From Dicaeum eximium (lineage: Eukaryota; Chordata; Aves; Passeriformes; Dicaeidae): a stretch of 64,000 nucleotides of DNA. The notes below the pieces were generated by a model, which was not told the DNA's origin, ran no database searches, and was given only the letters and a program-made list of their open reading frames with translations. The DNA lies in NCBI GenBank assembly GCA_013396995.1, contig VWZP01005513.1:1-64000 (forward strand), in the 5' to 3' direction. Made by a program: the position numbers and the translations under genes. Positions 54,101 through 63,100 of this stretch are shown here, piece by piece. The first letter of the stretch is position 1. Each line of letters begins with the position of its first letter.

Positions 54101-57100
54101 TATGGGTTAATCAAAATGCTGCTATAGTAATTTTAATTGAGAAACTATCAAGAAAACAAACAAAAAAATTAAAGTACCCCCTCCTAAATGATTCTCCATG
54201 AGACTTCAACAAGATATTCTGAGCTGTGTCTCTCTCTTTTTCAATTAAAGGAGACTGAACTGAGTTTTCTTCTTCTGGGTGACATCAATGGGAGGCACTC
54301 AGATGCTACCAAATTAGGAGCAGTGCATCAAGGAGATGCACTTCAACATCTAGAAAACCTACCTGCAAAGAACTTTACTAATATGAAAAATACATGCCTT
54401 TAGATTAAAGTTCAATGGGAGGGTGACATATTGCAGAATATTCTGTTCTTTGCCATCACAGTTTTATCACCATGATACTGCCTGGTATTCTTCCTCTTAA
54501 CACTTTTCCCAATCTACTGTAGAGGCAAAAAATACATCTTTACCCATCTGTATTCCTTCCAAATAACATTCCAGCTATGGGCATCCACTGTTGCTTGAAT
54601 TTTAGCTCTCACAGTGCTGAGCTTTCTAGAGCTGACGCCAAAGTTACACAGAACTGAACCACAGTGAAGTGTCCCAAAGAATTGTAGGGAATTTAAAATA
54701 TACTCATTTTGATTTATTATCTAATCCAGTTCTGAGTTCTAGGCTCAGTGCTTGAGGAGTCTTTTACAGAATGAGTGTTCTCCAGCAGTGCTCTCCAGCA
54801 GCCTCTGGGGAGGCTAGAGGCAAGGCTTAACAGAAGGTTACCTAAAAATGAAGTGAGGGAGGGTGCAGAGCTCCACTCACTTCTTTGTAAGGCAGTTGAG
54901 TCAAATTGCAGCCCTTGGTTTGAGTCAGATGCCTTCAGTCTTTAAAGGGTCAGTGAGGTTACTCTGCTAAATTTAACTGTTTCCTAATGGACTGTAGGAC
55001 AGTGAGAGAGGAGTGGGGTATTATCAAAGCCTGGCCCAAAGCTTTTTACCAAATGTGGTGTACCTGTGTTCAGAAAAGGGACATGCTCTGCATTTCTTAC
55101 ACAGAATTTGTGGATACTCATTGCAGTAAAATACTTACATGAAGGCAAGGGATCAGCCATTGATATTGGATTTTGGTTTCACTGGCAGAGTACTTGAGGT
55201 CCCCAGGCAAATAGGAGCAAGTAACACTGATTTTTATTAAAGTTGTACACAGAGCTATTTTCTGTGTGCTAGCCCACATTCTCTAAATGGAAAAGAAAAA
55301 ATAAAAGCAAATTATTTTTGCCATTAGGTCTATTTTATCTATATTATTAACTAGCTAAAATCATAATGAAATAAATCTGTATTAGCAGTTAATGATCAGG
55401 TGGTTAGTTGACAGCTGCAGGCAAGCCTGGTGATATAAAAATTACCATTATTATGAACATCTTCTATTAAGAAGATTTTTTTATTAAAAATGTGAATACA
55501 AACTGTTTCAACAGCAGTATTATAAAATTTGTTTTTTCATGATCTTTAATAACCGTTTTTCTGCCAGAATGATCCAGAATGCTATCATATGGAGTCTGTA
55601 TTGAAATCTATTTAAAAAATCTAAGGGGCTCTGTCCCTTGTAACAGGCATAATTAAGCTACAGTTCAAAATATCTATGTAATGTATCTGACTAGTTGTAA
55701 GTTTACAGTCTGTTCTATTTGCCATCTGTTAAAAGCTTTGCAAATGAAACTTAAGGATGTGCTGTAATGGTGTTACAAAGTGTTTACATTATCTTGGTAT
55801 CCACGTATGTGTGGATTCAAGGCAATTTAATTGCAAATATATCCTGAAGTATACTCTTCTGTTTTAAAGATATTACATGCCTTTGCCTTAACTAGACCTG
55901 AGTAAGCCCCAGGTTGGCAAATCCCAGCAGAGAGCCAACTCCTCTCTCTCTGGGGGAGAATGGGGTCTCAGTGCTGCAGAGGGTTTCTGATCCTGAGTGG
56001 TGCATCCCAGTTCAGATGTCTTCAGGAATACTGCAACTATGCCTGGTATCAGATTATTTATTTCAGATACAGGATTAAAAATGAGTTGCTAATTTTGAAA
56101 GATTTTCACTTTGACCATGTAGTTGCCAAAAATACATGTATATGTAGTATATCTTTAAAATTTGGGTATGTGCTTGATAGATAATGCCTCAAAGATCTAA
56201 TGAAAAATCTTACATCTTTATCAAAATGAGAAAAAAAAACTAGTTTATCTTTTTCATTTAGATATTAACATTAATGGATTTTTAATTGGGGTATTTTCAA
56301 GCTCTTTCAGGATACAAAACTTCAAGTAATTATTTCAAAGACAAATTGCTTTTGCCATGATGAACTTCTATAAATACACAAGAATTAAGCAACCACAAAT
56401 GCAAAGCAGTTGGTTAATTTTTAGAACTAGTATATGATAAACCTTTTGCATAGAGAAATGCAGTTATGTTTAGGTAAGAATTTCCTACAGCTTTTCACAT
56501 TCATAATAAAGTGAGGCAGTGGTCTATATTTGATGTCTTGAGGCCTTTTTAACTGGGAGAGGTAGAAATCCTGCATAGTTGCGTGGTTTTAAATATTCCC
56601 AACTTTCCTAATTTAAGATTGATTTTCTCATCTTAATTTTGTTAGTTTATTTTAATTTAAGAGTGTTTCTAGCAAAAAGCTTATCACCCATAGACTTTAT
56701 AATTAAATGCTGGTAAGGAATTAGTGCAGATGAGGAGTCCAGACTCATGCTCTGTGTTTTGGAGAGCTGTTTTTAAAACCTTCTCTCCTTCCCTGATGTG
56801 ACTTGAACTTATTTTGTCTTTCTGGCCATTCCTGTGTTCCTGTCTGACATAATTTTACTTAGTCTCCCTACACTTCCACCTTCATTCCCAAACTTCTGTG
56901 CATCTACCTTTTTTCCCATTTCATCCTTCCCAAGACTGCATTACAATTTCCCTACCACCCACTCTTCTACAACTCTCAGCACTGAGGTTTTCACCCTGGA
57001 GGAATTTTGGCTGTAGGAAGATGACCATTTGTAGCACCAGGTAAAATTTCCCTGCCAAAAAAAAGACATTTTTTTAGCATGAAGCCACCTGTGGTGATCA

Positions 57101-60100
57101 AAGAAGCAATCCCCAGAAGGGTGCTGCATGTCCCAGGCATGGTGACTCCAGCAGATCCAGTCATTCTCAGCGAGTGATACCCACAGATCTGCATCAGCTT
57201 GCATTAATTGTAGAAATTGTGAAATATTAGCACAAAAACTGATTCAAAGCCTAATGTAGAAGTAGTTACTCATAACTAAGAGGATTTTATGCAGATAGAA
57301 TTAAAACTGAAACCCTAACCCTGAGGTGTCATTTCCTGCAAATTCCAAGAATTATTTTCAAACAAAGAGCTTTATAGTTAAAAGACTGATGTACTTGTTC
57401 TATTCTGTGTAATCTTTGGATTATTTCTGAAATAGCTGAGGTAGATGTTCTGACACTTGGAAGACTGGCAAGTCACTGGAAAAAGACCCTTAAAGATTGA
57501 AAATATCAGGCTACCTTCATTACAGACAACCCAAGTTTAGTTTGTTGATTTTTTTAAACAGCAAAATCAATAAGATAAAAAATCACATGGAAAAGGCAAG
57601 GTTTGTATAATAATAATGAGGATTCTTTTAAATATATTATAGTTGTCTTGAATGTGAGCATTTGTTTTTGGATTGATCTTTTTAATGCAGTGTTACTCAC
57701 AGACGTAACTCAGAGCTGATAAAAACATGACTTAGGCCCTATAAAATCATGGGATTGCCATGCATAAGTTACACATTATCTCTGAATATTAAATGTGGGA
57801 TATTCACTTAATTGTGGTTTTGTTGGGTTTTTTTGTAGCAAAGGCAGGGTAAAATGGAATTTTTTATAGAGACAACCATGCAATATGATAAAAAGTTAAA
57901 CTGTGATTAAAAAAGAAAAAGGGAAATGGTAGAAAATATTTTGAAAACTTTCAAAATAACACAACAATCTGTTCCATCTTGCAGGAATCCGATTAGCTGC
58001 AAAAGAAAAACTGGATATCCCTCTGTTATTCATGCCAGCTGAAATGAAAATTTATAAAGCAGTGGTGGTAATTCATGTAATGAGGGAAAACGGTGAAAAC
58101 TGGCCTTATGAGGTTTCTGCTGAATCAAATACAGACTTAAACAGGTAATTTTTTCTAACAGGAAAGGAAAAAGTAGTTGAGGATGCTCAACCCTATCATC
58201 ATTTATCCCACTGACTACTCATGTGTAGCTCCCAAGGGCAGTCAAGTGTCTAATTCTGAGGGCAGTGGGTATCCATCAAAAGCTTTTAATGTACTCTGCA
58301 AAGTATGCAGATTCAGGGTAAGAGTCCTGTCTGTTTTAATACCTACCTATTCTTGCTTTAAATAAAGAAAATGTGAAGTACTGGCTGCTGGTGCACTTAT
58401 GGATATTGAGCAAATGAAAGCTCTTAGGTACCGCTGTTTTTTCAATATATTTGGGATAATAATGATTCTCATCCCAATATTTTTGTGTAATTCATAAACT
58501 GCAGAAACTTTATCTCAGTGTAAACATAACCTGACAATGCGGATCAGGCCAAATGTTTTCAGATCTATAATATTTGAATACACTAAGTAGATCTAAGTTA
58601 TAGCTGATATAATTTATAGCTGATATATTTAGCTGCATGTTATTTCATATTTTTCTCAGCTATGGTTATCATTACAGCATACAATAGAATAGAGTCTAAC
58701 CTTTCCAACTCTTAAGTCTAGATGACTTTGAAAACAGAATTTTCAGTAGTCTAAAGGATACTCTTACTTTTCTAGAAATATTATTGTAGCAGAGAATGGG
58801 GAAACTGAAGGAATACTCTGGACCTATCCAATTAATGGAACATCTGAAGCACCACAGCAGAAATCAGGTAGGTAATGCTTGAAAAATGCTTGAACAATAT
58901 ATTTAAGGATATTTAAGAAAATCAAATAGTCAGTTATATTCTCACCTGCTTGATCACAAGAATTTGCAGCAGTACTTGGTTATATCTTAAAGATAAAAAT
59001 CACATATTAAAAATAATATCTTCTCCCACTTCCAAAGCAAATCTAGATCATTACTTTACTCTTTTTGTGGATAAAAGGAGTTGGGGGCAGTTGTAGATCT
59101 TAAGACCTGTGCCCTTCAGTCTCCCAATTAATCCTGAGTTTGAGAACTGAAGGTGAGCTGAGCAAAGGGTACCCTGACTCAAGGGTAGACTTCTTGCATA
59201 TCCAAAACACCCTTCTGGAGAGGCTGCCCTTCTGGAGGGTGCAAAGTATTGGAGTAGATGTTCACTGCTTCTCTCAGCCTTGAATTTCATGTCTTAGTTA
59301 AAACCAGAATATAAAGTCGTGTGAATAGCAGTAAGTTTTCCCCTTGCTCCTGAGAAGTAAACTTGCATTAAAAGATAAGTGACATTCTTGGAGGTTTCTT
59401 GGTTATTTTGGGGATAGTAAATGCTTATATATTTGACCATCTATATTTTTAAGGTGTGATATAATTAAGAGCTATGAAGCAGGAAGTTGTGAACAGCTTT
59501 TTAAATCTATAACCTTGAAACTACAGCTCAATGGGTAGATGTGGGACCAATTCTATACCAGCTTGTCCTTTCAGCTTCCCTTTTGTTGACTGAATAAGTG
59601 AATATAATACCTTTCTACATTAAATGTATAAGGATACAGAAACAATTTCTGGAAAAACATTGAAATAGGTATTTTTAATGTTATTAATTTATATTGCTTA
59701 AGGACTCTTTACTTGTAGACAAATGCCAATGATGTAGTATTAATTAGAGCTTTCATCTCTTTAATTTGTTCTTTAATACCTTAAGGAATGAAACAGAATA
59801 TTATCATGTAATCAGCTGTTGCCCAAAATGATGGCTTTAATGAGTCTCATTAGCATTAGAACTATGTATATTAATGTGGATGTTTGTTGTGTTATTTAAA
59901 GCTGTTGTATAATTCACTGGCACTCTTCAAGATAAATCTCCCTTTTATTGGACTGTTGCTTTCATTGAAATCACAGGATCATTAAGGTTGGAAAAGACCT
60001 CTGAGATCATTGAGTCCAACCATTAACTCAATGTAACCACTAAACCACGTCCCTAAGCACAACATCTCTGTGGTTTCTGAATATTTTTAGGTGTGATGAT

Positions 60101-63100
60101 TCCCCCAGTTCTCTGGGCATGTTGTTCCATTCCCTGGCCAGCCTTTCCATGAAGAAATTTTTCCCAATATCCAATCTAAACCTCCGTTGGCACAACTTGA
60201 GGCCATTTCCTCTTGTCCTGTCACTTGCTGCTTGGGAGAAGAGATTGACCCCAACTGGCTACACCCTCCTTCCTGGTGGTTCTAGAGGTGGAGATGATCT
60301 CTCCTGAACCTTTTCTCCAGGCTAGACACCCTCAGCTCCCTCAGTCACTCTTCTTAGACTTAGTCTCAAGACCCTTCCCCAGCTCTGTTGCCCTTCCCTG
60401 GGCTCAGTCCTGCCCCTCAGTGTCCCTCCTGAACTGAGGGGCCACAACTGGACACAGCACTGGGGTGTGGCCTCACCAGTGCCCAGTACAGGCACCAGTC
60501 ACTGCCCTGGTCCTTCTGGCCACACAGTTCTTGATCCAGGCCAGGTTCCATTGGCCTTCTTGGCTACCTGGGCACACCTGAGCTCATGTTCAGCCTATTT
60601 TTCACCAACATCCCCAGGTCCTTTTCCACTGGGCAGCTTTCCAGTCACTTTTGCCCACTCCTGGGGCATTGCCTGGGGTTGTTGTGACCCAGGTGCAGGA
60701 CCCAATACTTTCTATGTAAGTTATGAATTAAAATGTTTAGCATTCATGAGTTGCTTAAGTGACATCACTTCTGTTTATGATCAGAAGCTCACATACTATC
60801 AACTCTTAAGTAATTTAAAATTCCTAAATGCTTTTTTAAAACAGCAAAACTAAATTTTAGCGTATTTATAACCATGTTATCCATTAGTTTATGTTCAATA
60901 AATGTTTGTAATACATAAAAAAGTATTGCAATAATTTTGAATACATATCATTCTTTGGCCATCAGGATGTTATGTTGGGCTAATATTTTTCCCCAAGGAA
61001 AAACTAGATCTTTCAAGAATGTCCCAGAAAAAAGAAATAGGTGTTTGTAAGTGTGTTTATAGAATTTTCCATTCCTACCTTGATTCTGAAAGCCTATGAT
61101 TTCCAGTTATAAATGGGCATTTAGAAAAATTACATTGTAAGGTATAAATCCAAAGCATGTAATAAGAAAAAATCTACTTTAAAAAAAATATTCTAAATAA
61201 TGATCAAAAGACTACTGTCATGTCTTTAATGCAGACATTGATTAGAATTGTCTGGAGGCTACAAGTTTCTGTGTCAAAACCCCAAGCTGCTCTGCTGGTA
61301 TATTGGGGAGTTCATCTTTGGGTCATTCTTATTTGCATCTTAGTATACTTAAACTTGTAGAAGTCACTTGGCTTTCTATCTCATGAGACCAATTAAAATG
61401 ATCAGTGGTCACAGCCCATGTAGTACATTTTAAGTAGATGATACCCTGGCTATCTTATAAAAGTGATTACAAACAGAGGGTCATCCGGAATATTCTTTTA
61501 ATTCTTGTGGAGTAAAGATTCAAAGAAGCATACAGCAATTTTATTTGGAGGGGACCACTGGGGGCCCTCTAATCCAACCACCTGCTCAAGGGCACCTTGC
61601 TCAGCGACTTGTCCAGTCAAATCCTAGATATAACTGAATTTTATTCATAAATATTACTTAGCCATTTAGGAAAAAGGAAATGCAAAATCAATTTTGGTAG
61701 TAAGATGAACTGTAGAATAGAAGATGACACAAAGTGCACACAGTAATCAGAAACGTTTGGTAAACTGGTGGAATACAGAGAATGTAATCTATTTTTAAAT
61801 ATAAGGTCATACATTTAAGCAAAAAGATGTGTGTTTAACTATTGCAGTAACTCTCCCTCATGGAAATTCTAAGAGATCTCTAGAAATTACTTACATCCTG
61901 TTAAACAGGGAAAGACCAAGGGAGAAAGGAAATTCTCTGAACTTGTTGAGTAATTATCTATTTTGCAGAGTGATGGTAGTGGATAAAGTGCCAGAACTGA
62001 AAGTTGAAGCTAAATAAACATCATATCAAAAAAGGGGTTCCCTTCCTCTTTCTTTAAACACTGCGTAATGATTCACCACAATATGGTTCAAATTATTGAT
62101 CATTAATTCCTGATGTTAACTTCAGAGTTAATTTTTGTAGAAACATTCAGTCTAACTTTGGTTAAAATTACTTTTAAACCTTGAAACTGAAAAGTACATG
62201 GTCAACTGCTCTTTTTCATGGTGATTCCCAGAACTCTAAGAAGTTCTAGGTCTTTTCTTCGGGAAAACATTTTCAGTGCTTTTATGTAATTTTCTCCTTT
62301 TTCTGTGCCAATAAATACAAAAGAACCAGAAAAAATACCTAATGAAATAGGCTTTATAAAAACTAGTGTAAAAGCTAAAACCTAACAACTTCATAATGAA
62401 AAAGATGTATTTTGGAAGCAGTAAATTAACATCACTTAATGAACTGAATGAAGTTCTATGATGCTTCAAACAGAAACTCATGCCAGAATGCTTTTTATTC
62501 TGGCATATTTCTATTAAAGTTGAAGTTTGAACAACAGTATTCTTAAACTAAGAAAGCAAAGAGTAACTTAATATTCTTTCATTTAATCTTAAAACCTTTT
62601 TTTTTTTGTTTGTTTGTTTCAGTCTTCCTTTCTTACTGGCATAGTTTAAACTATGCCATAATTCCTATTAGCAGTTAAAGTAAAATGAAGATACATTTCA
62701 TGGTGAAAGATAAAAGAGAAATTTGCAAGTGCTGTTGGGAACTAGCTGAAGAGATTTTTGTTTGCTTAGCAATATTTTCTACTACTTCACCACGACAGAA
62801 AAATAGAAAGTGAAGTTTGGAAAAAGCTTTTAGTTGTCCTGCTCCGTACTGGAATTCTGTCTTTCTTTAAGCACATTTAGCTTCTATGTTTAATTGCTTT
62901 GTTAAAATCAAGATGCCAGCGCTTTCAAATAAGATGTTTCTGCTTTCCTGTAGTTGTGATACGCTGTCAAGCCAGGCAGAGGCTGGAGCAGAGAGTGGAG
63001 CTGCTGCTGATTGGGGCAGTGCCTGGTGCCACTGCTCTGCCTGATGCCGGGAATTCTGCCACGGTCAATACGGATGAGTCGTCCAACACCTCAGAAGTCA

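Larger units (their letters stand above)
34771..57984 (+). other. CFAP47: 23.2 kb intron between CFAP47 exons 6 and 7
   Basis: This is the largest intron in the window, and the phases either side are compatible. Recognisable contents are a solo ERVL-type LTR in antisense (35910-36488), an ATATCT microsatellite (49500-49622), CR1 copies (52486-52761 sense, 53303-53450 antisense) and a protein-like open island (57025-57177). A relatively GC-rich stretch at about 38.0-39.7 kb with short open frames is unexplained. The rest is AT-rich with no feature I can name. Confidence 0.85.
58868..62953 (+). other. CFAP47: Intron between CFAP47 exons 8 and 9
   Basis: The intron is 4.09 kb. It contains a long antisense CR1 (59968-60710), a short antisense CR1-like fragment (61545-61630) and a T/TTTG run near 62597-62620. 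The rest shows no recognisable feature. Confidence 0.85.

Noticed and set aside
34771..57984. A missed CFAP47 exon in the 23 kb intron
   Set aside because: Exon 6 and exon 7 are phase-compatible, and the human protein reads continuously across the junction, so none is needed.
60119..60853. Open frame of 128 codons and a smaller one
   Set aside because: They derive from the antisense CR1 at 59968-60710.
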